Notes: generated by a model not told the origin, from the sequence alone. 64,000 nucleotides of DNA from Trichodelitschia bisporula (GCA_010356995.1 ML996704.1:480404-544403), one strand, 5' to 3'. Positions 1-10,402 are shown, counted from the stretch's first letter. Numbers and translations: made by a program.

Positions 1-180
1 GTGGAGGTCGCGATGGGGCTGGAAGGGCAACGCGGCGGGGTTGAGTGTGTGGTGGGTAGGTTGGATATGGCCATTTTCGATACCTCGACGACGACCGTGA
101 GAGTGGTTGTTGCCATTTGTGATACCTCGGCCACGGCCGCGAGAGTGGTTGTTGAGGTCGCCGCGGGACGGGGAGGACAT
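1..180 (-). CDS. 5' end of an unrecognised gene running off the left edge
   Basis: Reading leftwards from an ATG at 180, the frame stays open to the window edge for 60 codons. The protein starts MSSPSRGDLNNHSRGRGRG and has two 14-residue repeats of the form NNHSxGRxRGIxNG, then a His/Pro-rich part. Arg-Gly-rich repeats of this type occur in RNA-binding or disordered regulatory proteins, but nothing here names a family. The repeat keeps its frame and its residue class on this strand, while the forward-strand frame gives no sensible protein; that is the main argument for coding on the minus strand. The product is seen only in part, the start codon is a guess, and an upstream exon cannot be excluded. 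Confidence 0.4.
   Translation of the reverse strand, partial: MSSPSRGDLNNHSRGRGRGITNGNNHSHGRRRGIENGHIQPTHHTLNPAALPFQPHRDLH
70..153. repeat. 42-bp direct repeat, two copies
   Basis: Two adjacent 42-bp units (70-111 and 112-153) share most positions, with scattered substitutions. The length is a multiple of three, so the repeat is frame-neutral inside the putative minus-strand coding region. Confidence 0.7.
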
Positions 181-1514
181 GGCGAGGGGCTCGTTGTCAA
201 TGAGAGTTGCGGCGCCAACTGTCAATCTATGGCTTGAAGATGTTCTGCAAATGGGGTTCTCGTGGGAATGATAGCGAATGGTCTGATAGTGGATGGTGTG
301 ATAGTCAATGGTGTGATGGGGGAGTTAAAGATGGAGGATGTAGTCGGGATGGGATGGGTGGGAGTGGTATTGATATCAGATTGGGTGGTCACGCCTACAT
401 CTTGCCAGGCTGGAGATACCTTGTCATCGTGGACGTCCCAGGGCAGCTACGGGCCGCAGCGTGGAGGAGGAGTGACTTGTGGGTTACTCCTGCCCGGTGA
501 AGGAACTCGAGGCTGAGAGAGGCAGGGACGGAGTGCTGTGTACCGGTCCATGCTGCTTGGGGGACGCTATTCCCAGTGTAAGCACCCATTCACTGATTTA
601 CAAAGAGAGGGGACAAAGACATAGAAGAGCTATGGGGTTAACATCTTATATTTTTCTTATATCCCTGGGGCAGACTGCGCTCGGGCTGCTGGCATGCGGT
701 GCTCGAGGCTGAGAGGCAGGGCCGGCTTTGCTGCGTAGCGGTCGCCACCGCTTCGGAGTTCCATTCCAGCGTAAATACACACACTGGGTTACAGAGCGGA
801 AGGACGGAGAGGTAGTAGCTGTGGGGTTAGCATCTCGTCTCCTTCCCATATTTGTTGGGTACGGATGTACTCAGGCGGCACTGAGTGGTAGGGATTGGAT
901 TTTGTGTACGCAGTACTGGCTGATACGGTTTCGGAGACGCCTTTTCCAGTGTAAATACCCATGCTGCTTTGCAGAACGAGAGAACGGAGAGGTAAGATAA
1001 ATGTGGGACTGGTATCTCTTCTTTTTCCAATTTGATGGATAGACTGCACTCGGGCTGTTGGAATGCTCTGCCTTTCTGCGGACATAAGCCAGGACGCCGG
1101 AAAGGGACATAATTTTGGAAACAAAGGTCCGCAGCATATTACCGTTGCTCCGGAAAGCCACTGAACCATCTAGAAGACATTTTCTGGCATATCGATTGCT
1201 CCCTCAGGAGTGGACAGCAGATGGTGAAGGTTAAATGAAGCTTTCGCGGCGCGTCGCCCCTTTCCGCCCCGCCAACGCCTTTTCAACGGAAAGCCTCAGG
1301 CGCGCCAAGGCACCGACACGTTACCCAAAACGTCCTCATCCCATCATCAATGCGCCGCCAGCTCCGAAAGTCCATCTTCATCTTCACCTTTGAGATCAGA
1401 ACTCTCTGCCTCTCTCCCTCAATTGACCACTTCCACCTTCCCTCCCACAGCCTCCCCTCCCCGACCATGTAACCGCCTCCTCCTCCCCCCAACACCACAA
1501 CCACCACCAACACC
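181..1514. other. Intergenic region between divergent genes
   Basis: There is no convincing coding region. The stretch lies between the putative leftward gene and the permease gene. It contains the three decayed tandem repeats listed separately, and a CT-rich permease leader from about 1370 to 1514. Confidence 0.6.
495..1075. repeat. Three decayed tandem copies of a ~180-195 bp unit
   Basis: Three copies can be aligned by eye. Anchor one is a TTCCAGYGTAARYAC-like block at about 571, 764 and 944, so the spacing is 193 and 180 bp. Anchor two, 40-50 bp further on, is an AGAGxGGxxGGACGGAGAGG-like block. Anchor three is a GACTGCRCTCGGGCTGYTGG block at about 671 and 1040, with a more diverged match near 865. 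The copies differ by many substitutions and small indels, so the duplication is old. No coding potential or terminal inverted repeats are visible. Confidence 0.65.
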
Positions 1515-3353
1515 ATGCCACCGCGCGACTCCCTCGAGCTCGCCTCCCTAGCCTCCTCCACCCCCTCCCGCAGAAGCTCAACCTCCTCCTCAGCAAGCCG
1601 CACGCCCTCGTCCCGGCGCCTCTCCTTCTCCGATGACGACCCACTGAACCCCTCCGCCGCCGCTAACAACGGCGAATCACGACCAGACAGGCACCGCAGC
1701 TACTCCGTCTCCTCCGCCTTCGACTTCGCCAGCAACCTCTTCCCGCTCTCCTCCACCGCGGCAGGGTACACCGCGCTCGGCGGCCCGGCGCACGCGACTC
1801 TCGACCCCTCCGCCGCGCTCGCCGGCGCCTCGCTTGAGAAACACAAGTCCCTCACTTTCCTCAATGGCTTGAGCCTCGTCGTCGGCCTTATCATCGGCAG
1901 CGGCATCTTCTCGAGCCCCGCGCAGGTGAACACCAATGCCGGATCACCGGGCGCCTCGCTGATCGTGTGGGCCGTGGCCGGGATACTCGCCTGGACGGGC
2001 GCGGCGAGCTATGCCGAGCTCGGGGGCGCAATCCCACTCAACGGCGGCGCACAAGTCTACCTCTCCAAAATCTTCGGCGAATGGGCCGGGTTCCTGTTCA
2101 CCTGGTGCGCGGTCTGCGTGCTCAAGCCGGGCTCAGCCGCCATCATCGCCATAATCTTCGGCGAGTACGTAGTACGAGCCGTAGTGGGCGCGGAGGCACA
2201 GGAAGTGAACACCTGGATCAACAAAGGCGTGGCGTTGGCGGGTCTGATTCTGGTTACTTTGCTGAACTGCGTGTCTACGAAATTGGGCACGCGCTCAGCG
2301 AACGTGTTCATGTTCCTCAAGTTCGCGGCCCTGCTCGGCGTCACGGTGATTGGCATCGTAGTCGCCGCGACCGGGTACTCGTACACGGGCAAGGCGAGCG
2401 GGGACTGGAAGGCGGGCTGGTTCGAGGGCACGAGCTCGGATCTATCCCAGTGGGCGGTGGCGCTGTACGCGGGCCTCTGGGCCTTTGACGGATGGGACAA
2501 TGTATGTCCCCTTATATCCCCATTTCCTATCTACGAACTCAGCTAACCCCCACAGGTAAACTACGTCGCCGGCGAATTCATAAACCCCACACGCGACCTC
2601 CCGCGCGTAATCCACACCTCCCTCCCCCTCGTCATAATCTCCTACCTCGCCTGCAACGTAGCGTACTTCTTCGTCCTCCCCCTCGCCGTCATCGACTCCT
2701 CCAACACCGTCGCCGTCGCCTTCGGACAGCAGGTCTTCGGCCGCATAGGCTCGCTCCTCCTCGCGCTCGCCGTGTCGGGGTCATGTTTCGGCGCGCTGAA
2801 CGCCACGACCTTCACGAGCGGGCGCCTCGTTTACGCCGCTGGGCGCGAGGGGTATCTCCCGCGCGTCTTCGGGCAAATCGGGGTCGGCAGCGCCACGCCG
2901 CTGCGCCTCGGGAGCGGCACCGCGCCACGGGCGGGCAAGCTCGCAAGGCTGCTCGGCGACGACGACGCGGGCCTGTTCTTCACGCCCATCTACGCCATGG
3001 TGCTCAACGCCTCCCTAACCGGCGCCTACATTTTGGTCGGCGAATTCAGCACCCTACTCACCTTCTACGGCGTCGCGGGGTACACATTCTATTTCTTCAC
3101 CGTGCTGGGGCTCATCGTATTACGCGTTAAAGAGCCGGGTCTCGAGCGCCCGTATCGCACGTGGATCACGACGCCGATTGTGTTCTGCTGCGTGAGTTTG
3201 TTTTTACTCTCGAGAGCCGTGTTCGCGCAGCCGCTGCAGACGCTTGTTGTGGTCGCGTTTGTGCTGGCAGGCGTACCGGTGTATTTCTGGCGTGTGAAGA
3301 AGAAGGAGAGACGGAGGGGGGAGAAGGGGCCTGGATGGCGGTTTTGGCGGTGA
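1515..3353 (+). CDS. L-type amino-acid permease (APC superfamily)
   Basis: This is a plasma-membrane amino-acid transporter of the LAT/methionine-permease branch of the APC superfamily. Exons are 1515-2501 and 2556-3353; the 54-nt intron has a GTATGT donor and CACAG acceptor, and splicing gives 594 residues. After a Ser/Thr-rich cytosolic N-terminus of about 110 residues comes LSLVVGLIIGSGIFSSP, the family's first membrane segment with its substrate-binding GSGIF motif. Then follow PGASLIVWAVAGILAW, a conserved SYAELGGAIPLNGG and about nine more hydrophobic segments. The C-terminus is basic. Length and motif order match fungal relatives of yeast Mup1 and animal LAT1-type transporters; which amino acid it carries cannot be told from sequence. 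Confidence 0.9.
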
Positions 3354-3830
3354 TACCTGTGATGTGCGTTAATGAGGGGGGCCCTGATGGGTCTGGGTGT
3401 TGTCCGGCCGTTCTCGCTGGCTCGATCGAACTGAGTGCTCGCGACGGTGACCTCGGGGAGATCTGCACTAGTACCTACCCGATACAGATCTCCCTGGGAC
3501 CACCGTCGCCAGCCCTCAGTTTGGTCGGTGACGGTGACGATGACTGGACGACGCTACGGATGCGGACGGGCTCCAGGGGCGAACCCCCAGGTAGCCGGGA
3601 TCAGCTGGGATTCATCGGCCTGGATGAGATTCGCGGCTGGGGCGGTTAGACGACGTTATGTATATAGACCAGCGGATGTACACGATGGTTAGTTAATACG
3701 AGATGATACGTCTCAGACACTCCATCGACTCGAGCATACGTGATAGGAGCGTAAAACGTGATCAATGTGTTCGGGTATCAAATTGCCTAACCGCTCCGCC
3801 GTTACTCCCAACGCCAATCCATCCATCAAC
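3354..3830. other. Intergenic, convergent 3' ends
   Basis: Nothing coding is recognised between the permease stop and the 3' end of the CENP-W gene. It presumably holds both 3' untranslated regions and polyadenylation signals. Confidence 0.6.
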
Positions 3831-4213
3831 TTAGCCCCTAAACTTTCTCAGCGCTTTCTATACACCCTTAGCACATCTCCGTCTCCCAGCTACGGGCAAC
3901 TCACCTCCCGAATCTTCCTCACACTCCTCGCACTGACACCCTTCTCCCCGCTCAACCGGCCATGAATGCTCGCCTCACGCACCAACCTAGCACACATCAG
4001 CCTACCACCCCATAAAATTCCTTTCGACCTCACTCTTGCATAAACAGCACATAGTTAAGGAAGATCTGTCCCGGTTAGCGGAGCTTGTTTTTGTTTTGAT
4101 ATGGGAAGCCAGGGACGCACCAAGATGTCTACGTTCTTGCTGAGCGGCCGGTTGGCGTGCGCTTTCACAATGCGCTTTAGCGTTGCGCGTGGGTAGATAT
4201 TGGCGGGGGCCAT
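3831..4213 (-). CDS. CENPW: Centromere protein W (histone-fold, CCAN subunit)
   Basis: CENP-W pairs with CENP-T as a histone-fold dimer on centromeric DNA in the inner kinetochore. Four short exons (4213-4121, 4065-4034, 3986-3905, 3857-3831) splice in frame to 77 residues. Introns are 55, 47 and 47 nt, with donors GTGCGT, GTGAGG and GTGAGT. The protein has YPRATLKRIVKAH, RPLSKNVDILIFLNYVLF, EKGVSARSVRKIRE and a C-terminal LRKFRG, the succession typical of fungal CENP-W (usual length 75-100 residues). No exon exceeds 93 nt, so a simple open-reading-frame scan shows nothing. The same-strand upstream neighbour is PRE5. Identity rests on motif recall; the phases of all three introns agree. Confidence 0.85.
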
Positions 4214-4402
4214 GGTTGTGGTGTTAGCGTGGTGTGGTTGTCGATATGCGTCAGTTTGGTGATGGAGACGCGACGTCCGCGCGAGGGTAACGCGGTCACG
4301 TGACGGATATACGTAGTACCGCTCCTCTCGAACTCATCAAGGCCAGGCACAAGCATCGACGCAAGTAGCACGATATTTGGGATTTGTACGCTCCATCAGG
4401 CG

Positions 4403-4450
4403 GCACAGTATCTAGAATTCGTATGCCCTCAGTAGCACAGTATCTAGAAT
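4403..4450. repeat. 16-bp direct repeat upstream of CENP-W
   Basis: GCACAGTATCTAGAAT occurs at 4403-4418 and exactly again at 4435-4450, starts 32 bp apart. It lies between the PRE5 stop and the CENP-W start, so it could be a promoter element or a short chance duplication. Confidence 0.6.
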
Positions 4451-4507
4451 CGCCATGCTCTCACGCTTAAAAGCCCATCCGAACCAGACTCCCCATCCCG
4501 AACCACA

Positions 4508-5358
4508 CTACGAATCCACCTCCATGCTTTCTGCGCCCTCTCCCCGATTCTCAAACGTCGCATCCAACCACTGCGCAACCCCGGCGCCCTCATACAGCGC
4601 AAAGTCCTCACCCACCCCCGCAACCCCCACACTCGTATTATCCACATTAAGCTCCTTATCCTGGCTCAAACTCTCCTTCAACGCGCGGAGCGCATGCTTA
4701 ATCAACTCCTCCCTGCCCGCCCCCTCAAACTGCTCCAGATTCCGCTCCAAATACGTGCGGGCCATCTGGCTGCGCGCCCCAATCCCACACGCCAACATCT
4801 CTTGAGTAACGCCGCTCGGCTGGAATTCAAACAGGTGCGGGCCCTTGGCGTCGACCCCGGCGATGAGGAGCCCGACGCCGTAGGGGCGCTTGCCGTAGTT
4901 CTGGGTGTTGGCCTGGGCGCGGTCGCCGATGCGCTGCGTAATTTCGCCGAGAGGGATCGCGCGGTCGTAGGTCAGGCGGCTGGCGAGCGATTGCTGCTTC
5001 ATGAAGTTGGAGAGGACGCGAGCGTCGCTGGCGAGCCCGGCGAGGGCCACGCCGTAGTGCGAGTCGATGGGGATGATTTTCTTTTGGTAAGAGGAGAGGT
5101 CTTCGGCGTTGCGCTGGGGGGTTGGGTTAGTGGGGTGGGAATGGGGGGGTGGGGAGGGTACCTTAAGGGCGGCGAGCACGGTGTGCGTTTTGCTCACTAC
5201 GCCGACGACGACGGAACCTTGCTTGACTGCTTCTTGGGCGTATTCGACCTGGAATATGCGGCCCTGGGGGGAGCTGGGAGATATTAGATGAAGTCGCTCG
5301 TCGGTGAACGGAGCACGAACAATGTAACCGAGTCGTTGTCATAGTTGTTGCGAAACAT
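4508..5358 (-). CDS. PRE5: 20S proteasome subunit alpha6
   Basis: This is the structural alpha6 subunit (human PSMA1) of the proteasome core outer ring. Exons are 5358-5321, 5273-5162 and 5113-4508, with short introns, giving 251 residues. The N-terminus MFRNNYDNDSVTFSPQGRIF is the alpha6 signature: the YDxDxxxxSPQGRIFQVEYAxEAVKQG proteasome alpha box. GARSQMARTYLER and the RPYGVGLLIAG segment also match alpha6. The C-terminal tail is acidic (ending ESMEVDS), as in fungal alpha6. The first exon holds only 12 codons plus 2 nt. The gene is divergent from VPS55, with about 400 bp between the starts. Confidence 0.95.
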
Positions 5359-5760
5359 GATGGCGGTTTTCTGTGCTTCAAGGTCAAAGATTCAAGGGAT
5401 GAACAAGCCGCAGAAAATAAATCGCAGAGAAAGGTGGGTTGTTGAGATGGTCAGCGTTGTCGTTGCTGGTCCCTCCGCACCTCAAGGCATCACCAAGCTG
5501 GCGCGGCAAGCAGGGGAAGCTCTGACCACCCTGGGGATTTTCCGCTCCGAGCCTCAGCCCCCTCCCGCCCCAGGCTCCGCGACCGACGAGACGTCAAACA
5601 CCGCCAGCCTCTCAGCCCAACCCGGACGATCCACTCCGCGCTTCAGAGACTCCCATCCCGCGGCCTTCACATACTACCCCAACAACCACGCAACCCATCG
5701 CGCACCCGCCCTCCTCTACCGCACCCGATCCCCGCGCAAGCCGGCCCCAGCGCAGTGCTC
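5359..5760. promoter_or_regulatory. Shared divergent promoter of PRE5 and VPS55
   Basis: These 402 bp separate two divergent ATGs and must hold both leaders. I did not find the yeast-type proteasome element GGTGGCAAA. The right half, from about 5550, is C-rich on the plus strand, consistent with the VPS55 leader. Confidence 0.5.
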
Positions 5761-6239
5761 ATGACCATGGCAGGCCTGCGCACCATCATCGCGCTCTCCT
5801 TCGTATGCGCCTTCTACCCTCAAACACCACATACTAACGAGCGCCCTAGGTCCTGGCCATCGGCTTCCTGCTGGTGATCCTCTCCTCCGCCCTGTGGCAG
5901 AACTACCTCCCGCTCCTCGTGGTAGCGACCTACGTCGTCGCGCCTATTCCCAACTGGCTCTGCGGACGGGCAGCCACGAGCGATGACTTTGGCGCCGAGA
6001 GTCATGGGGTCGTTGATTTTGGGCGATGGTTGACGGGGTTCCTTGTGGTTATGGGCATGGGTAGGTTGATTCCGAGGTTAATGGGACGGGGCTGACTTAG
6101 GGTAGCGCTGCCTGCTATGTTTGCGCATTGTGCGCTTATTTCGTATCCGGCTATGGTTATGAGTATTACGGGGGGGTTGCTTATTTACGGGACTATCATC
6201 ACGTTCACGATGTTCTTCCAGGAGGATCCGGACTTTTAG
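5761..6239 (+). CDS. VPS55: Vps55 endosomal sorting membrane protein
   Basis: Vps55 (OB-RGRP/LEPROT family) is a small four-helix membrane protein of late endosomes. In yeast it forms a complex with Vps68 that acts in endosome-to-vacuole sorting. Exons are 5761-5802, 5850-6060 and 6106-6239. The first intron has the branch point ACTAAC. The second must use the later of two AGs (6104-6105); the earlier one puts a stop in frame. The product is 128 residues, against 131-140 in the family. Characteristic are the NYLPLLVVATYVVAPIPNWLC segment and the C-terminal TMFFQEDPDF. The next gene to the right encodes Vps68. Confidence 0.92.
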
Positions 6240-6695
6240 GAGGCTAGGGGTTGAGATGGAGCTGGGGGACCGAGGGGCTCGGTATTGCTGGCAGGACCGT
6301 GCCGGAAGTTATGAAGGTCGGTTGTTTTGTGTTGTTAGCATATCCCAGGGCCGGAGGAATGGGTGGGGAAGTACTATGGGGCTGGGTTTGGCAATGCCGG
6401 AGTTACGGCGTCTTGTATTCTGTAGGGTCAAACTACTTTCACATACGAGCAGGAAAGGTCTTGACAATCGAACAGGCTTGAGGCTTACTCCCTTTCCTAG
6501 ACCTTGGCTCAAAAGTGAATGATCTGTTGCGGTAGTATAATAAAGGAAACTTTGCATTTCAGCCATTTATATGAGTACGAACACCGATTCAACGCCCAAC
6601 TCCATCTCTGACCAGTAAACATGTGTCAAACAAGTTATGGACCTCGCACCAGTCGCAATCCACTATTAGCCACATTCGTCTCGAGTGTCGAGGGA
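6240..6695. other. Intergenic, between convergent VPS55 and VPS68
   Basis: No coding region is recognised. This is 456 bp holding the 3' ends of the two convergent genes. Confidence 0.6.
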
Positions 6696-7306
6696 CTACA
6701 ACGCGAGATTGTAAGTGTACTCGTCCTCCATGTTCTGCGCGACCCATAATATAGCCGAGCTACGCCAGGTTAGCACAAAGCGAAGAAGCCGCCAGACCAC
6801 ATACCTCATCATGATAAGCGCATTCGCAATGACGTTCGCAACACCGAACCAAAGCGTCGGAAAGCCCACCTCCTTAACCACATACTTCAACACCAACACC
6901 GTCACACTCCCGGCAAGCCCGCCAGCCAACAGCGCAAACCCAAGGAACAGCACCAAGCGCGCCTTCCACGCCACGCTATTCCCGCTGTAACTGAAGCTAT
7001 CCGCGCTCAGCCGCGACTTGTCGATGCTATTGATGACGAGCATGCCGAGCGACGAGCAGATGCCTGGGATCCAGTCGACAAAGGTGACATGGTAGACCGA
7101 GCCATTGCGCGCTGACTTGCTGTAACTGGCCGCATCGACGAAGAAGAAGAACCCGAGCGAGAACTGCACTGCGTTAGTCGCGTGCCTTGCCGCGGACGGA
7201 TGTGGGGGCTCACCAGGGCGCCGGATAGGTAGACGCCTGTTGTGCGTGCGTTGGCACTGTTCAGCCACTGCGGCTTGGGGAAGCGGAAGAGACGTGAACC
7301 TGACAT
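6696..7306 (-). CDS. VPS68: Vps68 (UPF0220/TMEM50 family) endosomal membrane protein
   Basis: Vps68 is the partner of Vps55 in the late-endosomal sorting complex. Exons are 7306-7214, 7163-6805 and 6759-6696, giving 171 residues (yeast 184). Four membrane segments are visible. Family motifs are FVDWIPGICSSLGMLVINSI, then a DSFSYSG loop, WKARLVLFLGFALLAGGLAG, and the C-terminal QNMEDEYTYNL. The last intron is 45 nt and a multiple of three, so an unspliced reading stays open; the intron is chosen because it has a GTATGT donor, a GCTAAC branch point and a TAG acceptor, and because splicing restores SSAILWVAQN. The gene is convergent with VPS55. Confidence 0.93.
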
Positions 7307-7661
7307 TGCTGTGGGGTGGATGCGCTGCTGGTAGAGATGCGGAGCGATGCTGAGTGGTGCTGTGGTTGCTCCTTGCCTGCAGGCGTCTGATGTGATGTCG
7401 GAGGTGAGGCTGGGGTGCAGGTGGTCCGAGCTTGCGCCTGCGCGCTAGGGCGGTAAATTCGAGGTTCTCATTCTGCGGAGGGAGAAAAAAGTTCGAACTG
7501 CAAAGGAACTGCAACCTCCACACCTCTTTTCGCCCCGCACTCCTTCTTATAGGATATATTTGTCGCTGAAAGTATTCACGAAGCTTTGATCACCGTTCAC
7601 TTTTCTGTACAGGCCTTTCTCCGCCCCGACCGCATTTAGTCGTCAATTCGCCCCGCACATC
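7307..7661. promoter_or_regulatory. Divergent promoter of VPS68 and LOC1
   Basis: These 355 bp separate the two divergent starts. No specific element is recognised. Confidence 0.5.
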
Positions 7662-8341
7662 ATGGCACCTAGAGGAGGAGGCTCTTCAAGAGGTGGATCA
7701 TCCAGGGGTGGTTCTTCGAGAGGCGGGAAGAGCGGTTCCTCGAGAGGAGGATCAAGCGGTTCCTCGAGAGGAGGATCGAGCGGTTCCTCGAGGGGAGGAT
7801 CGTCCGGATCTAGCTCATCGCGAGTCTCCAAGTCCAAGAAGCCCGGCAAACCTTCGACAGCCACCCCGTTCAAGACGAAGCGGCCCACGCTCGTGCAAAA
7901 GAAGAAGAAGCGGGTCTACACTGAGGAAGAGCTGGGGATCCCAAAGCTGAACATGATCACGCCTGCGGGAGTGGTTCAGCCCAAGGGCCAAAAGAAGGGC
8001 AAGGTGTTTGTCGACGACCAGGAGAGCATGATGACGATCTTGGCCATGGTAAATGCGGAGAAGGAGGGACAGATCGAGTCGAAGATGATGAAGGCTGTAT
8101 GTTTTTCACCTGGGCATATCTGTGCAGAACTGACTGGGTCCAGAGGCAAATGGAGGCGATCCGCGAGGCTAGACACAATGAAGCCGAGGCCAGGCAAGCA
8201 GAGCGAAAGAACAAGCTGGAGGATGTCAAGGACTCCCTGCGGAAGAAGAACAAGAAGAAGCTGAACGCTGAGATATCAACAATTGCAAAGGAAGAATCAG
8301 CTAAGCCAGCGAAACCCAAGAAGCGGGTCTCGTTCGGTTGA
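7662..8341 (+). CDS. LOC1: Loc1, 60S ribosome assembly and mRNA localisation factor
   Basis: Loc1 is a basic nucleolar RNA-binding protein needed for 60S subunit assembly and, in yeast, for localising mRNAs such as ASH1. Exons are 7662-8096 and 8144-8341; the donor is GTATGT and splicing gives 210 residues. The first 50 residues are almost only Gly, Ser and Arg in GGSSRG-type repeats. Next comes a Lys-rich part and the conserved core [18 protein letters not shown], then [30 protein letters not shown] and a charged helix [16 protein letters not shown]. The fold is expected to be largely disordered or helical. It is divergent from VPS68. Confidence 0.9.
7731..7802 (+). repeat. 3 x 24-bp coding minisatellite in LOC1
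   Basis: Three near-identical 24-bp units begin at 7731, 7755 and 7779 and encode SGSSRGGS-type blocks. More diverged units precede them from about 7674. The unit length keeps the reading frame, so copy number could vary between strains without breaking the gene. Confidence 0.8.
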
Positions 8342-8462
8342 GCTAGCTGTGGGCAGACATATGTGCACTGCAAGAAATGGAGGAAAATTAGCGCTCTATT
8401 GTGTCGCTATCAGCCGCTTTAAACTGTACACCCTATCTACATGTCTGCCCTGCACCCAGGGT

Positions 8463-9977
8463 TCACGCCACGTCGGGTATCAGCAGCTTCCGGCGGATGG
8501 GATCATATACAACAGGCTTCTTGTGGCTTGTCGTGGTCTCGGGTTCTGGGATCTCCCGCTGCTTCTTCAGCGCTTCAAGATCAGCCTCGTTCGCCATCTT
8601 TTGGAGGAATGCGCAGGCGGATCTCGAAAACCACCGCTCCCCTCCAATTTCAAACCAACTCAGATGGCCTCCAAGGGAGGTGCTGCATAGCACGACGTGC
8701 CGGCTTTGCTTGATCTCTTCATGCGGGACGGCTTCATTGACAGCGATCTGCGGGTGTTAGGAGTTATTTAGTCAATGGAAGTGTGCAACAAACCGGATCG
8801 TCTTCTGCGTGAATGGCCAGCACCGGAATGCGGATGGCTAAGAGAGGCTCAACCGAGGAAGCATCGCGATAATATGCCCCTTCGGTCGGCCAGCCCCATG
8901 TGGGACACTGGACGTACCTGCCTTGTAAGTGGCTAGCATTGGATGTGACCTTCTCTCTTACCTGTCGAATTCATGCAGATACCTGGCTGAGCGGACTTTC
9001 TCGATGTCAATGTCTGGGTTTCCCTTTGTGATTTGTTCGAAGTGACTGCCGCCGTCAGTTGGTGTCCCCAAAGTGGCAAATCTCTTACTCCTCAAAGAGC
9101 TGCTTCATGCCGGTGCCCATAACCCGCGCGTATACGTGCAGTCCGATCCAGGACCGCTGCAGTGCCAAATTGCTGACTTCCAAATTCCACGGATTGGACA
9201 CGATCACAGCGGCGTCGAGCTTGCATTTTGCGCCCTCTTCACCCAAGTACTAAACGGCATCAGCAATCCGCTCTCAATTGCTACCATGTGAGAAATACAT
9301 ACATTAGTCAGGATATTCCCGCCCAAACTGAAGCCAATGCCAAACAGCTTTCGCCGCGGCCACTTCTCGCGACACCAATCCACCATTTGCCTCACATCCC
9401 AGGTGGCACGCGCATTGTACAGTACGCCGCTTGTGATCTTGCTCTGCGCGCAGCCTCGCGCGTTCACAACGCATGCCTCCCATCCACCATCTTCGAGGCA
9501 CAGCGGCCGCAGGACATGCCGCAGGTAGATCTCGTGTGAGCCGCCGCTGAGTCCGTGGAGCATGATCAGCATCGGCTTGTCATCGTCGCTTCCCATCAAC
9601 TTGAACTCATCTTCGGTGTAGTAGGTTGTACGCTGAGGCAGCGAGACATCGGGTTCAGGGGCCGTCTCAGGCGTGGGGCCTACGAAGTCGACGGCGAAAG
9701 TACCTGGATAGGTGGTCGAGTTGGAGATGAAGATGCGGCGCTTGTAGGTTATGGGGATATCTAGGCCCTTGATTGCGGTCCAGCAGGTCTGGACGTGGCC
9801 GTTGAAGATGAGGGGGTTTAGCCTGCAGGGCGGTGTAACCTGCTTTGACAGGTCGAGGAGCGAGACCTTGGTCTGTTCATCTTTGACGTCGTCCTGGCTC
9901 TTCAGCGGAATGGCGATGGGGTCGGCATGTGAGTACCACGTCGTGCGGGCAACGCCGAGATAGGAAGCCAAGTGCAT
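8463..9977 (-). CDS. Alpha/beta hydrolase, Eht1/Eeb1-like (YheT family)
   Basis: This is a probable esterase or alcohol acyltransferase of the family that includes yeast Eht1/Eeb1 (ethyl-ester synthesis) and Yju3-unrelated ABHD1/3-type hydrolases. Exons are 9977-9303, 9249-9089, 9045-8962, 8917-8794 and 8747-8463; all phases agree and the product is 442 residues. The oxyanion region is MLHGLSGGSHE. The nucleophile is Ser217 in GFSLGG, the acid is in AEDDP (about 346-347), and the histidine is His376 in GGHLSW. LNPLIFNGHVQT and VVNARGCAQS are family hallmarks. No signal peptide is seen. Substrate is unknown; the 3' neighbour is LOC1 and the gene is divergent from SCC4. Confidence 0.9.
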
Positions 9978-10402
9978 AGTGGGCTAGCGAACGTTCGTGG
10001 CAGATGAGGACAATGTAACTTTAGGGGATCAGCAAATCAACCAAGCTGAAGCTTTCCAGAAGTCGGATTTAAGATCTGTAATCGACGAGACCATTGCCTC
10101 GGATCCATAAAAGGCGCTAAGTGATATATTCGTAGCATTGTCTTATAGTTGGCTTGTGCTGCAAGCGGCTGTCGAGCCAGTTGCATGTGGTATGTCACGC
10201 ATAGCGCTAAAGGCGTCTATTCCCCTGCACACGAGTCAAGTCGCCGCGTGCATGAGGCGCATACCTCAGATGCGCAGTACTCCAGCACGACTTCCCGGAC
10301 CAAAAGACGAGACATAAAGCCGCAATGATGGGCCACCGACGCCCCACACCCTGACCATGGCCCACCGCATACAATAAGAGTTCCGACCTTCCTCTCCTTA
10401 CC
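9978..10402. promoter_or_regulatory. Divergent promoter of the hydrolase and SCC4
   Basis: These 425 bp hold both upstream regions. Nothing specific is recognised. Confidence 0.5.
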
